11,841 bases of DNA, from positions 1-11,841 of the forward strand of contig JAZNNR010000010.1 of assembly GCA_045580325.1 (NCBI GenBank), read 5' to 3'. Both the position numbers and the translations under genes were made by a program. This DNA comes from SIG672 sp045580325 (GTDB taxonomy: Bacteria > Bacillota > Clostridia > Oscillospirales > CAG-272). Positions 1 to 6,695 of the stretch are shown here, piece by piece. Position 1 is the first letter of the stretch. Each line of letters begins with the position of its first letter. Under the pieces are notes generated by a model that did not search any database, was not told the origin of the DNA, and was given only the letters and a program-made list of their open reading frames with translations.

Positions 1-2
1 TC

Positions 3-40
3 TTTTGCTTCGCAAAATCCAGCTCCCTCCCGGAGGGAGC
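3..40. repeat. REP-like double hairpin at window edge
   Basis: Two perfect inverted repeats stand almost back to back. The first is TTTTGC (3-8) with GCAAAA (12-17), loop TTC. The second is GCTCCCTC (22-29) with GAGGGAGC (33-40), loop CCG. Neither is followed by a U-tract, so a simple terminator is unlikely. The layout resembles short dispersed palindromic (REP/MITE-like) elements that occur in gut Clostridia genomes; that is an inference from the look of the sequence. The element may be cut by the window edge. Confidence 0.4.
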
Positions 41-107
41 CTTTGACATAAAATCATTCCACATTATCTTTTTATTTGTTTTCTGCTTACCGGCATAGCC
101 TTTTTTG

Positions 108-132
108 AACCACGCGACTATCGCGTGGTTTT
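108..132 (+). terminator. Hairpin, possible terminator of a plus-strand gene to the left
   Basis: Perfect 9-bp stem AACCACGCG (108-116) with CGCGTGGTT (122-130), loop ACTAT, followed by only a short T run (129-132). It would serve a gene arriving from the left on the plus strand; none is visible in the 107 bases before it. The weak U-tract keeps confidence low. Confidence 0.35.
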
Positions 133-139
133 CGTGTAC

Positions 140-174
140 AAAAAAACGGACGAAAAATTATACTTTCGTCCGTT
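140..174 (-). terminator. Rho-independent terminator of the beta-mannosidase gene
   Basis: An 11-bp stem (145-155 with 164-174, core ACGGACGAAA/TTTCGTCCGT) has an 8-base loop. On the minus strand it is followed by a run of seven Ts (complement of the A run at 140-146). It begins nine bases after the mannosidase stop codon, the expected place for its terminator. Confidence 0.85.
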
Positions 175-182
175 ATTTATCA

Positions 183-2585
183 TCAGTTTATATCGTAAAC
201 ACTGCGAAGAACGATCTTTTCCGCGTTTCCTTTAAGAACACGCACTTTTACCTCGCCCTTTTCCATATCGAAATAGTTATCGCTGAGAATAAGATCTCCG
301 TCAAGGGCATCTATCTCAACGTATTTCGCATATGCTTCACTTCTTACAGTTATAATATCTCCGTCCTTTTCCCAAGTGAGCCTCGGATCTTCAAAACGGT
401 AATATTTGGGCGCAGTGAAGAGTACGCTTCCCGAAGAAACATTCTCTCCGTCGACTACAAACTCGTATGTGAAGTGGTTTCTGTCAACGTCCGTCTTATT
501 AAAGTCGATCTCGCTAAGCCAGAGCGCAGACATAGGCGCTACCGTAACCTCTGTTTCTCCGCGCTCAAGCACCTCGCTGTTTGCGTTTCGCAGTGTCCAT
601 TTTGCGACACCCTTGACCTCAGAAAGTGTATCGTTGGTAACACAAAGGGTTGCCTTGGTCGCGTAGTCGTAGTATCCCTGCTCCATATCAGCCGACTCGC
701 GCGTGGTAGTCTCGCCTATCTCACAGCAAGAGATTATAACAGGCTCAAAGAAACGCTTTGCAACGTACTGCAGCGGCTTGAATCTTCCGTAATAGTCGAT
801 ACTTGCCCAAGACGCTACCGGCCATATGTCGTTGACCTGCCAATAGAGCGCACCCATACATCTGCCTCTATTACGTCTAAAATGCTCAACTCCGTATCTG
901 ATGGCTTCTGCCTGAAGAAGCTGAGAAGCGTAAAGAAGTGTTCCAAACTCGGTAGGATAACGGAAGGTCTGTGCAAGATAGTTCAGTATCTTTCCGTTAG
1001 CTGTTCCGTTTCTCTGATGCATCTCCATTATTCTGCTGAAAATATTTCTGTCATATTCCTCGGTGAAACTTTCTACCGTCTTAAGACAGGGGAAAGACTG
1101 GAATCCAAATTCGCTGAGATATCTGAAATTCGTCCTTCTGTAAGCCGAGAAGGGCAGTCCGCCGTGCCAAACCTCCCAGTAATGACAGTCGCCGTAGTTT
1201 TCGTTGTTAGGCTCGATAAAGTGTCCGCAAGTGGTCGGAGAGGACGAAATGTACGGAATATCGGGGTCTATCCCTTTTATTATACCGGGGAAAAGATCCT
1301 CGTACATTCTATAATAAACGTTTCTGAAACGGTCGTCGTAATATCTTTCGTAGAGCATCTCGTTCTCGTTGTTTCCGCATACTACTCCAAGACACGCGTG
1401 GTGAGATACTCGCTCTACGTTCTGTCTGACCTCCTCGCATATTTCTCCCATCATTCTCTCGTCGGGATCGTAAAGCGCGCAGGCAAACATAAGATCAAGG
1501 AACACGATAATTCCAAGCTCGTCGCAAATATCGAAGAAATAGTCGTCGGGGTAATATCCTCCGCCCCAAACACGAATAGCATTGAAGTTGCTGTTTTTAC
1601 AGTGAGTCAGCAGCTCTCTCGTTCTCTCCTCGGTTATTCTCGCAAAAATATTGTCCTCGGGTATGTAGTCCGCGCCCATCGCGAAAATTCCGACCGAGTT
1701 TATCTCGTGATAAAAGCTCTCGCCCCATTTATCCTTTTCGCGCACGAGTCGGCGTGTTCTGAGACCGATCCTCTTCTCGCAGGTGTCCTTCACTTCTCCG
1801 TTTTCAAGTACCTCAAAGGTAAATGTATAAAGGTCCTGCGCTCCGAGCCCGTTTGGCCACCAAAGCTTTGCGTCTTTTATTTCGCTTTCTTTGTTTGCCT
1901 CTATCTCAAAAACTTCTCCGTCGGGCGAGGTAACCTTAACACGAAGGTCTGCCGCCTTATCAGTTTCGACCTTGGGAGTTACGAAAACCCTGCCGTCTTC
2001 GTGTCTTTGAACGATGCTCGCATTTATTATCTCTGCGCTGTCCTTTTCAAGAAGATAGATCTTCCTCCAAATTCCTGCGTCGGGAAGACGGGGACCCCAG
2101 TCCCAACCGTGCATACAGTGTGCCTTTCTTATCTGGTTAAATCCCGCAAGTGGCTGGAAGGCGGCGGGCCAAGGATCGTTTTTGTGTTTTTCTTTTATGT
2201 AGGGGTTTACAGGTGCAAATACAAGCTCTATTTTGTTTTCTCCGTCAGAAAGCAAATCAGTAACGTCAAAACGGTATTTTATATGCATATTCTGCGTAGA
2301 AGCCACCTTTTCACCGTTCAAATATATGTCGCACAGAGTATCAAGTCCTTCACAAACAAGAAAGACAGGACTACCCTGCTTCTTAGAGTATTCGAAGCTC
2401 TTTTCAAATTTATATTCATGTTCCGAAATCTTGAGATAGATAAGCTCGTTATCTCTGAAATAGGGGTCGGGAAGCAGCTTGTTATCAATATAAAGAAAAG
2501 AATAAACCGATCCCGGAATATTGCCCTCGACGTCATAGCCGTTACCCGTCATTCTCCATTTTCCGTTAAGACTGTACTTTTTCAT
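183..2585 (-). CDS. Glycoside hydrolase family 2 beta-mannosidase
   Basis: An 800-residue exo-acting beta-mannosidase, expected to release terminal beta-D-mannose from manno-oligosaccharides or Man-GlcNAc cores by a retaining mechanism. Domain order fits GH2: N-terminal jelly-roll sugar-binding domain (about 1-180, with GWDWGPRLPDAGIWR at 160-174), Ig-like sandwich (about 185-280), TIM barrel (about 285-610), C-terminal beta domains (to 800). Acid/base Glu407 sits in CGNNENE; nucleophile Glu492 is in YLSEFGFQS. IRVWGGG (337-343) and WQVNDIWP (582-589) are typical of family mannosidases rather than beta-galactosidases. There is no signal peptide, so it probably acts in the cytoplasm on imported oligosaccharides. 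The frame stays open to 2852, but ATG at 2585 is chosen because GGAGG stands 4 bases before it and the GH2 fold starts there. It is divergent from an AraC regulator. Mannosidase over another GH2 activity is a motif-based call; substrate unknown. Confidence 0.93.
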   Translation of the reverse strand: MKKYSLNGKWRMTGNGYDVEGNIPGSVYSFLYIDNKLLPDPYFRDNELIYLKISEHEYKFEKSFEYSKKQGSPVFLVCEGLDTLCDIYLNGEKVASTQNMHIKYRFDVTDLLSDGENKIELVFAPVNPYIKEKHKNDPWPAAFQPLAGFNQIRKAHCMHGWDWGPRLPDAGIWRKIYLLEKDSAEIINASIVQRHEDGRVFVTPKVETDKAADLRVKVTSPDGEVFEIEANKESEIKDAKLWWPNGLGAQDLYTFTFEVLENGEVKDTCEKRIGLRTRRLVREKDKWGESFYHEINSVGIFAMGADYIPEDNIFARITEERTRELLTHCKNSNFNAIRVWGGGYYPDDYFFDICDELGIIVFLDLMFACALYDPDERMMGEICEEVRQNVERVSHHACLGVVCGNNENEMLYERYYDDRFRNVYYRMYEDLFPGIIKGIDPDIPYISSSPTTCGHFIEPNNENYGDCHYWEVWHGGLPFSAYRRTNFRYLSEFGFQSFPCLKTVESFTEEYDRNIFSRIMEMHQRNGTANGKILNYLAQTFRYPTEFGTLLYASQLLQAEAIRYGVEHFRRNRGRCMGALYWQVNDIWPVASWASIDYYGRFKPLQYVAKRFFEPVIISCCEIGETTTRESADMEQGYYDYATKATLCVTNDTLSEVKGVAKWTLRNANSEVLERGETEVTVAPMSALWLSEIDFNKTDVDRNHFTYEFVVDGENVSSGSVLFTAPKYYRFEDPRLTWEKDGDIITVRSEAYAKYVEIDALDGDLILSDNYFDMEKGEVKVRVLKGNAEKIVLRSVYDIN

Positions 2586-2627
2586 TTTTCCTCCAAATAC
2601 GGTATATTTCAAGAAATACATTTTATC

Positions 2628-2656
2628 TTGACATTTATATAATATTATGATAAAAT
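2628..2656 (+). promoter_or_regulatory. Predicted sigma-A promoter of the AraC-family gene
   Basis: Consensus -35 TTGACA (2628-2633), 17-bp spacer and -10 TAAAAT (2651-2656), predicting a start near 2663 and a leader of about 65 nt. A TATAAT also occurs inside the spacer at 2638-2643. The match is strong and the position suits the regulator gene. Confidence 0.7.
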
Positions 2657-2667
2657 GGCGTTGTAAA
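2639..2667 (-). promoter_or_regulatory. Predicted sigma-A promoter of the beta-mannosidase gene
   Basis: On the minus strand, -35 TTTACA (2667-2662), a 17-bp spacer and -10 TATTAT (2644-2639) give a start near 2632 and a leader of about 47 nt. It interlocks with the plus-strand promoter for the AraC gene: each -10 lies in the other's spacer. Confidence 0.6.
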
Positions 2668-2671
2668 TGGC
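2653..2671. promoter_or_regulatory. AAATGGC direct repeat, candidate AraC-type operator
   Basis: AAATGGC occurs twice, at 2653-2659 and 2665-2671, 12 bp start to start. It lies over the -10 of the regulator's promoter and the -35 of the mannosidase promoter. AraC proteins bind direct half-sites about one helical turn apart, so the neighbouring regulator could bind here. The role is inferred. Confidence 0.35.
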
Positions 2672-2728
2672 AAAACTTACTGTTAATTTGTACTTTCTTA
2701 CTATTTCGTTTGCAAATCGGAGAGCTGT

Positions 2729-3511
2729 ATGAAAATTCTTTATTTCGGAACAAATCAAGGGCACGCTCAAAGCGAATGGTGCATAAAACGTATTTTTGAT
2801 CACTATACCTTTTCTTACTTTCTAACGCCCTATCTTTACGAAAAAAACTCAAAAATTCTCGAGGGTGATGCGGGAGATTTTCTCATAATTCCGCCGCGAT
2901 GCGTTGTGTATCACGGGCCTCGTCCCGATATGGATAGCGGATTTGAAAACGACTGGCTGTACGTTATGGGCGAAGAAATAGATTCTCTTCTTGAAAAATA
3001 TCCGCTCCCCCTTTTCGAGCCGTTCAAGGTTTCCGACCCCGATCTGCTTAAAAAATGCATTTCAAGAATAAAAAATGAACTTGACAAAAAAGAAAGCGGA
3101 TTTAATGACAAGCTGCTTTTCACGGTTTCCTCTTTTATCGTAGATCTTTGGCGGAGCTATCTTGCCGCAAGCGCAAACGACCGCGCCGCAGGTCCTCTTG
3201 AGCGCTCGAGAGCGAAGCTGCTTGATAATATAGCAGTAAGCACTCCTCTTTCCGAGCTTGCAAAAATTTCCGGATATTCACAAAGCAGATTTTGCGCGCT
3301 ATATACCGAAAAATACGGCATTTCTCCGAAGGCCGACCTCATGCGCGAGCGCATTTCCCTGTCCAAACGGTTACTCAAATTTTCCGAAATGCCGATAGAG
3401 GAGATCGCACTGACGCTCGGCTTCGGGTCTATCGGACATTTCAGCAAATATTTTAAAAAGACTGTCGGGAAGACGCCGTCTGAATATAGACGTCAGACGG
3501 TTATTAAATAA
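2729..3511 (+). CDS. AraC-family transcriptional regulator
   Basis: A 260-residue one-component sugar-type regulator. The N-terminal part (about 1-100) has the beta-rich, cupin-like look of AraC sensing domains (GDAGDFLIIPPRCVVYHGP at 47-65). A helical linker (about 103-145) follows. The C-terminal AraC DNA-binding domain (about 160-256) has its first HTH around 173-195 (LSELAKISGYSQSRFCALY) and its second around 222-246 (IEEIALTLGFGSIGHFSKYF), with the conserved closing GKTPSEYRR (247-255). ATG at 2729 has GGAG six bases upstream. It is divergent from the beta-mannosidase, so it probably activates or represses that gene in response to a mannose-containing ligand; the ligand is an inference from context. 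The mRNA ends at the strong hairpin just downstream. Confidence 0.92.
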   Translation: MKILYFGTNQGHAQSEWCIKRIFDHYTFSYFLTPYLYEKNSKILEGDAGDFLIIPPRCVVYHGPRPDMDSGFENDWLYVMGEEIDSLLEKYPLPLFEPFKVSDPDLLKKCISRIKNELDKKESGFNDKLLFTVSSFIVDLWRSYLAASANDRAAGPLERSRAKLLDNIAVSTPLSELAKISGYSQSRFCALYTEKYGISPKADLMRERISLSKRLLKFSEMPIEEIALTLGFGSIGHFSKYFKKTVGKTPSEYRRQTVIK

Positions 3512-3534
3512 ATACCGTGCGGGAAGATTGAAAT

Positions 3535-3573
3535 AAAAAACCACGGAGTACGCACAGTACTCCGTGGTTTTTA
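3535..3573. terminator. Two-way terminator between the AraC and FAD-oxidoreductase genes
   Basis: An 11-bp perfect stem CCACGGAGTAC (3541-3551) with GTACTCCGTGG (3557-3567), loop GCACA, extended by A:T pairs. Flanks are AAAAAA on the left and TTTTT on the right, so it can stop transcription from both sides of these convergent genes. Confidence 0.9.
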
Positions 3574-3634
3574 GTTGACCCACTAAAACTAAGAACCTTT
3601 ATTCATTCAATATCAGAGATCGACCAGCGAAAAA

Positions 3635-4960
3635 TCAATGTATATAGGCTCCGCGCTCCTTTAGTATACTTCGAAGCTGGTCTGTGTCAAGCGCCCTTAT
3701 ACCGCAGTCGTTTTTCACCGCAAGTGCCGCTGCAACACCTGCCGCCTCTCCCGTAGTCAAGCAGTTTGGCATCACTCGAATACTTCCCATTACAGCGTGA
3801 TCACACGATATCGCGCGTCCGGCTATGATCGCATTGTCGACGCCCTTAGGGATCATAGCTCTGAAAGGAATTCCGTGGCTCTCACCCTTGCCATATCGCA
3901 CCAACATCTTTTCTCGTTGCTCTTCGCTGAATTTTTCAAGTTCCTCCTGCGACGCATGAATGTCCAGATAGTAGCAATTTCTTGCAATTTCATCAGGGAA
4001 CGATCTGCGCGCCATATAGTCTTCTTTGGTCAATGTATATTCACATTCTACCCTGCGGGACTCTCTCGCTCCCAGTAGGGCCGCCGTTGTTACCACGTAT
4101 GAGTCGGCAAAGATCTGCGGCACCATATCCTCCAGAGCATCTCTGAACTGCTGTGCCATCTTTCGTCCCTTCATAACACTTCGGGTTACCATCTCAGGCT
4201 CTGTTCCGTCCGATTCGAACAAATGGCCCGCATTAAATCCAAGCGTTCCCGGTCCCACCTTGTTCACGCACATATGTCCGTCAACTATAAGCGGATATTT
4301 GCCGCTTGTAACGATCGCGTCCATAAGCGGAGAGTGTCTTTGACCGGAATAAAGCACTCCGGGATCTTTTTCATATTCTTCCATATTAACGTTCGTCAGC
4401 GCGAAGCACAGGCTTGCCGGCTGCAGTCCGGACTCCTCGCCCTTTTTGTACGGTATGTCGGCATAATATGCAATATCCCCGTCGCCCGTACAGTCAATAT
4501 AAACCTTTGCGCTGTAGGCGGTAAGTCCCTTTTTATTTGCAACAAGCAGAAATTCGATCTTATCGCCCTTCCGCTCGGCTGCGCACAGTGTAGAAGAAAA
4601 CAAAACGTCAGCTCCCGATTCACTTACCATATCGTCATACACGATCTTTAGTCCTTCTGCCGATATAGGCACCCAGTGTGTAGCGTTAGGATCGACAAAC
4701 GGCACCTTTTCCTTGCTTCTACTGAATACTTCTTCTGCTATACTGCGGTAAATTATTTTTTCGTCATCAGAAAAAGGACACCACGACGGCACCATTCCCG
4801 AAGTTCCCATTCCTCCGAGCGACTGCGTTCCTTCAAGTAGCAGCGTCTTTACACCCATTCGTGCGGCGGATATTGCGGCAGCACAGCCGGACGGTCCACC
4901 CCCGACAACGATCACATCGTATTCGCTATTCTGATTTACGTTAACAGATATGTTTTTCAT
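3635..4960 (-). CDS. FAD-dependent oxidoreductase (FAD_oxidored family)
   Basis: A 441-residue flavoprotein. The Rossmann FAD motif DVIVVGGGPSGCAAAISAAR runs from 15 to 34, with acidic Glu43 closing the second strand. GGMGTSGMVPS (49-59), DCTGDGDIAYYA (156-167), GARESRRV (297-304) and the C-terminal FAD-binding stretch AIIAGRAISCDHAVMGS (377-393) with TTGEAAGVAAALA (402-414) are hallmarks of the FAD_oxidored (PF12831) group. There is no signal peptide or heme motif (CxxCH), so it should be cytoplasmic and use another electron partner. The frame also offers ATG at 4975, but the GGGAGG ribosome site lies between that codon and ATG 4960, seven bases before the latter, so 4960 is chosen. It has its own promoter and terminators. 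Family members often sit in sugar-use loci, which fits the nearby mannosidase; the substrate is unknown. Confidence 0.88.
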   Translation of the reverse strand: MKNISVNVNQNSEYDVIVVGGGPSGCAAAISAARMGVKTLLLEGTQSLGGMGTSGMVPSWCPFSDDEKIIYRSIAEEVFSRSKEKVPFVDPNATHWVPISAEGLKIVYDDMVSESGADVLFSSTLCAAERKGDKIEFLLVANKKGLTAYSAKVYIDCTGDGDIAYYADIPYKKGEESGLQPASLCFALTNVNMEEYEKDPGVLYSGQRHSPLMDAIVTSGKYPLIVDGHMCVNKVGPGTLGFNAGHLFESDGTEPEMVTRSVMKGRKMAQQFRDALEDMVPQIFADSYVVTTAALLGARESRRVECEYTLTKEDYMARRSFPDEIARNCYYLDIHASQEELEKFSEEQREKMLVRYGKGESHGIPFRAMIPKGVDNAIIAGRAISCDHAVMGSIRVMPNCLTTGEAAGVAAALAVKNDCGIRALDTDQLRSILKERGAYIH

Positions 4961-5000
4961 ATATAGTCCTCCCATACTGCCATCGATATTCTATAAGTTT

Positions 5001-5028
5001 ATTGTACACTTTTTTATTATATTGTCAA
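5001..5028 (-). promoter_or_regulatory. Predicted sigma-A promoter of the FAD-oxidoreductase gene
   Basis: On the minus strand, -35 TTGACA (5028-5023), a 16-bp A/T-rich spacer and -10 TACAAT (5006-5001). Expected start is near 4994, giving a leader of about 34 nt ahead of ATG 4960. Confidence 0.7.
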
Positions 5029-5095
5029 GAATATTTTTGTTTTAGCAAGAAATATCGCTCTTGCGATTGATATATGGGTGGTTCGACACTAGAAG

Positions 5096-5138
5096 AAAAT
5101 AAAAAACACGGAGCACGATTTTTCGTAGTCCGTGTTTT
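5096..5138. terminator. Terminator of the small membrane protein gene
   Basis: Stem AAAACACGGA (5103-5112) with TCCGTGTTTT (5129-5138), plus an inner ACG/CGT pair and a T-rich loop. On the minus strand the hairpin is followed by TTTTTTATTTTC, a good U-tract. It lies 37 bases past the stop of the 5176-5565 gene. Its sequence resembles the terminator at 3535-3573. Confidence 0.8.
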
Positions 5139-5175
5139 GTGTTAATTAAACCTTTATTAGTTTGATATCCAAAAA

Positions 5176-5565
5176 TTATAAACTTGTTCTTTTACTGTGA
5201 GCCCAAGATACAGCTGCATATGTAAGCAATCCGGCGGCTGTTATCGGAGTAAAACTCTGAAAGCCGCTTATCACAACGGATATTGTATCGATAATAGAAA
5301 AAACTCCAAAGAACAAGGTCGCCATAAGTTCAATAAAATTCAAAAAGCTTTCGGAGCAGTTACTGTTTTTCACTTGAATATAAATGACAAAAAACACACC
5401 GAAAAACCAAAAAGCAGCCGCTATTGGTGTGGCAATTATGATATTCATTTTATCTTCCGAAACACCAAATATTATAAACAACAGATACAGAAGCGTTGAA
5501 GTAAATATAGGTATCAAAATGGATAATTTCTTATTTTGAAACATTTTATCAAGAATTTTTCTCAT
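5176..5565 (-). CDS. Small integral membrane protein of unknown function
   Basis: A 129-residue protein I do not recognise as a named family. It begins with a basic amphipathic tail (MRKILDKMFQNKK), followed by hydrophobic segments at about 14-34, 40-65 and 75-100 and a weaker one at 103-120, ending in a basic tail (HSKRTSL). This predicts three or four membrane-spanning helices with the N-terminus inside. A short polar loop (66-74) separates segments two and three. ATG at 5565 follows GGAAG by seven bases. The gene is an isolated unit with its own consensus promoter and terminator and a very short leader. No catalytic motif is visible. It could be a small stress, holin-like or accessory membrane protein, but the sequence does not decide. 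Confidence 0.75.
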   Translation of the reverse strand: MRKILDKMFQNKKLSILIPIFTSTLLYLLFIIFGVSEDKMNIIIATPIAAAFWFFGVFFVIYIQVKNSNCSESFLNFIELMATLFFGVFSIIDTISVVISGFQSFTPITAAGLLTYAAVSWAHSKRTSL

Positions 5566-5588
5566 TATGACACTTCCTTTCCTTAATT

Positions 5589-5617
5589 ATTGTATCACAA
5601 GGCAACCATAATGTCAA
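5589..5617 (-). promoter_or_regulatory. Predicted sigma-A promoter of the small membrane protein gene
   Basis: On the minus strand, -35 TTGACA (5617-5612), 17-bp spacer and -10 TACAAT (5594-5589). The start would be near 5582, only about 16 nt before the ATG, so the ribosome site lies almost at the mRNA 5' end. Confidence 0.8.
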
Positions 5618-5770
5618 TATGTCCGATTGTGCGCTACTCTATGGACTCCCCTATCGTCCATTAATTGCACCGCGTCCATTTCATTTTACTTCAAGATTTG
5701 CTTTTTTCCTCAAGTGCAACGGCTGTTCCAATGATAAAAATACATCCTCAAAAAAGTTGAGTTCCACCCC

Positions 5771-5799
5771 TTGACCTTTTTGCCCCAGACTCATATTAC
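5771..5799 (+). promoter_or_regulatory. Predicted sigma-A promoter of the duplicated-HTH gene
   Basis: -35 TTGACC (5771-5776), 17-bp spacer and -10 TATTAC (5794-5799). The predicted start near 5806 leaves a leader of about 112 nt. Confidence 0.6.
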
Positions 5800-5835
5800 T
5801 TAATTAGAGGGTAATTTCTCATCCTTTAATTTTTA

Positions 5836-5896
5836 CTCCATAAGGGCATCACGCCTGTATGGAGCAGATCATATCAATTGTGGGCTAAATGCCCGC
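5836..5896 (+). promoter_or_regulatory. Structured 5' leader of the HTH gene (two hairpins)
   Basis: Hairpin one pairs CTCCATA (5836-5842) with TATGGAG (5858-5864), continuing past one mismatch into GGGC/GCCT with loop ATCAC. Hairpin two pairs GTGGGC (5880-5885) with GCCCGC (5891-5896), including one wobble, loop TAAAT. It ends about ten bases before the ribosome site. No U-tract follows either, so they are not terminators. They could affect mRNA stability or translation, or bind the gene's own product at DNA level; both are inferences. Confidence 0.4.
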
Positions 5897-5917
5897 AAAA
5901 AGAAAGAGGTGTAACAT

Positions 5918-6340
5918 TTGTACAGTTATTTAGACTTTGAAACGATTCATGCCCTTCCGGACGTGGTAAGAATTCCGGAGCTGTCAACGGCAATTGGTCT
6001 ATCGCAGGCGCGTACATACCAACTCCTTGACGAAAAGCAAATTCCCTATATCAGAATTCAAAAACGAATCATTATTTTCAAGGAGCATTTGCTCCAGGGT
6101 CTGTCCGACCAAGAGACGTACACTGATACTGCCAAGCTCAGGGCACTCGCGTCTCTTCCCGATGTGTTTCCCCCAAATCGCTTGGTAGAGGCATTCCGGA
6201 TATATCACGGTTTGGCATATAACATAGCACATCTGCCCGGGTTCCCTGCTGTTATGGAAAGAGACCAGATCATCGTGGACAAGCATGGGTTGATCCGCTG
6301 GATCAGACGTAACGAAAAATATCTTGCAAAAGGCGTTTGA
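5918..6340 (+). CDS. DNA-binding protein with two excisionase-like HTH units
   Basis: A 140-residue protein starting at TTG; the site AAAGAGGTG ends six bases before it, and no better ATG lies nearby. Residues 13-62 have the helix-turn-helix plus beta-hairpin wing pattern of the HTH_17/excisionase type (PELSTAIGLSQARTYQLL, then PYIRIQKRIIIFKEHLL). Residues 80-129 align to the same stretch without a gap over 50 positions, with 12 identities, both starting LPDV and sharing the P/II/K/L wing pattern. The second unit has lost the polar recognition-helix look (IYHGLAYNIAHL) and may be a dimerization or degenerate domain. It probably acts as a transcription regulator or as a leftover accessory (Xis-like) factor of a mobile element. 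No integrase lies nearby, so the latter is weak. Monocistronic, with its own promoter and terminator. Confidence 0.75.
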   Translation: MYSYLDFETIHALPDVVRIPELSTAIGLSQARTYQLLDEKQIPYIRIQKRIIIFKEHLLQGLSDQETYTDTAKLRALASLPDVFPPNRLVEAFRIYHGLAYNIAHLPGFPAVMERDQIIVDKHGLIRWIRRNEKYLAKGV

Positions 6341-6364
6341 AATAAAAAACAGGTCTATAATATT

Positions 6365-6405
6365 AAAAGACGGTGGCGGAGCAAGAAGTCCGTCGCCGTC
6401 TTTTT
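6365..6405. terminator. Terminator between the HTH gene and HU gene
   Basis: A 16-bp stem (6365-6380 with 6389-6404, including two G:U pairs) with an 8-base loop, core GACGGTGGCGGA/TCCGTCGCCGTC, ends in TTTTT on the plus strand. On the minus strand it ends in TTTTAATATT. It lies between the convergent ends of the HTH and HU genes and can serve both. Confidence 0.85.
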
Positions 6406-6419
6406 GTGTCAATGCCGTC

Positions 6420-6695
6420 TCACTTATTTACAGCATCCTTGAGAGCTTTACCCGCTTTAAACGCAGGAACTTTGCAAGCTGCGATGGTAACAGTTTCGCC
6501 GGTGCGAGGATTCTTGCCGGTGCGCTCACCACGCTCGCGAGTTTCAAATGTACCAAAGCCCATAAGCTGAACCTTGTCACCAGCCACCATAGCTGCAGTG
6601 ATCTTGTCGAAGGTTGCGTCCACAACAGTTGCAACATCCTTTTTTGTCATGCCGGTTTCCTCGGCAATTGCTGTAATTAAGTCTTTCTTGTTCAT
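6420..6695 (-). CDS. hup: Histone-like DNA-binding protein HU
   Basis: A 91-residue HU/IHF-family nucleoid protein that binds and bends DNA as a dimer. The N-terminal helices (NKKDLITAIAEETGMTKKD) form the dimer core. The family signature runs GFGTFETRERGERTGKNP (46-63), with Pro63 at the tip of the DNA-binding arm, followed by RTGETVTI and the closing VPAFKAGKALKDAVNK. Length matches the usual 90-92 residues. The frame opens at TTG 6704, but that codon is only one base from GGAG; ATG 6695, ten bases from AAAGGAG, is chosen and gives the standard MNKKDL start. It is last in a minus-strand array and overlaps the tail of the preceding open frame. A weak promoter candidate lies at 6725-6754, so it may be transcribed on its own. 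Confidence 0.95.
   Translation of the reverse strand: MNKKDLITAIAEETGMTKKDVATVVDATFDKITAAMVAGDKVQLMGFGTFETRERGERTGKNPRTGETVTIAACKVPAFKAGKALKDAVNK

Larger units (their letters stand above)
5566..5917. other. 352-bp intergenic region with divergent promoters
   Basis: No convincing gene is present. The left end holds the membrane gene's promoter; the right half holds the HTH gene's promoter (5771-5799) and leader. Between them, 5620-5770 shows only a short inverted repeat ATGGAC/GTCCAT (5641-5646 with 5656-5661), a third GTCCAT at 5674-5679, and a small CTCAA/TTGAG hairpin (5747-5761). I assign no function to that stretch. Confidence 0.6.

Noticed and set aside
105..2642. 845-codon open frame on the plus strand
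   Set aside because: It is antisense to the beta-mannosidase over nearly its whole length, shows no family motifs, has a biased Ser/Val/Arg composition and no ribosome site. The mannosidase has its catalytic residues, ribosome site, promoter and terminator.
2586..2852. 89-residue N-terminal extension of the mannosidase frame
   Set aside because: It would cover both predicted promoters and the start of the AraC gene. The GGAGG site and GH2 fold begin at 2585.
4961..4975. Upstream ATG 4975 as start of the FAD oxidoreductase
   Set aside because: The GGGAGG site lies downstream of that ATG and is correctly spaced for ATG 4960.
5918..6340. HTH protein as part of an integrative element
   Set aside because: No integrase, relaxase, attachment repeats or composition change could be seen around it; the excisionase-like fold alone is not enough.
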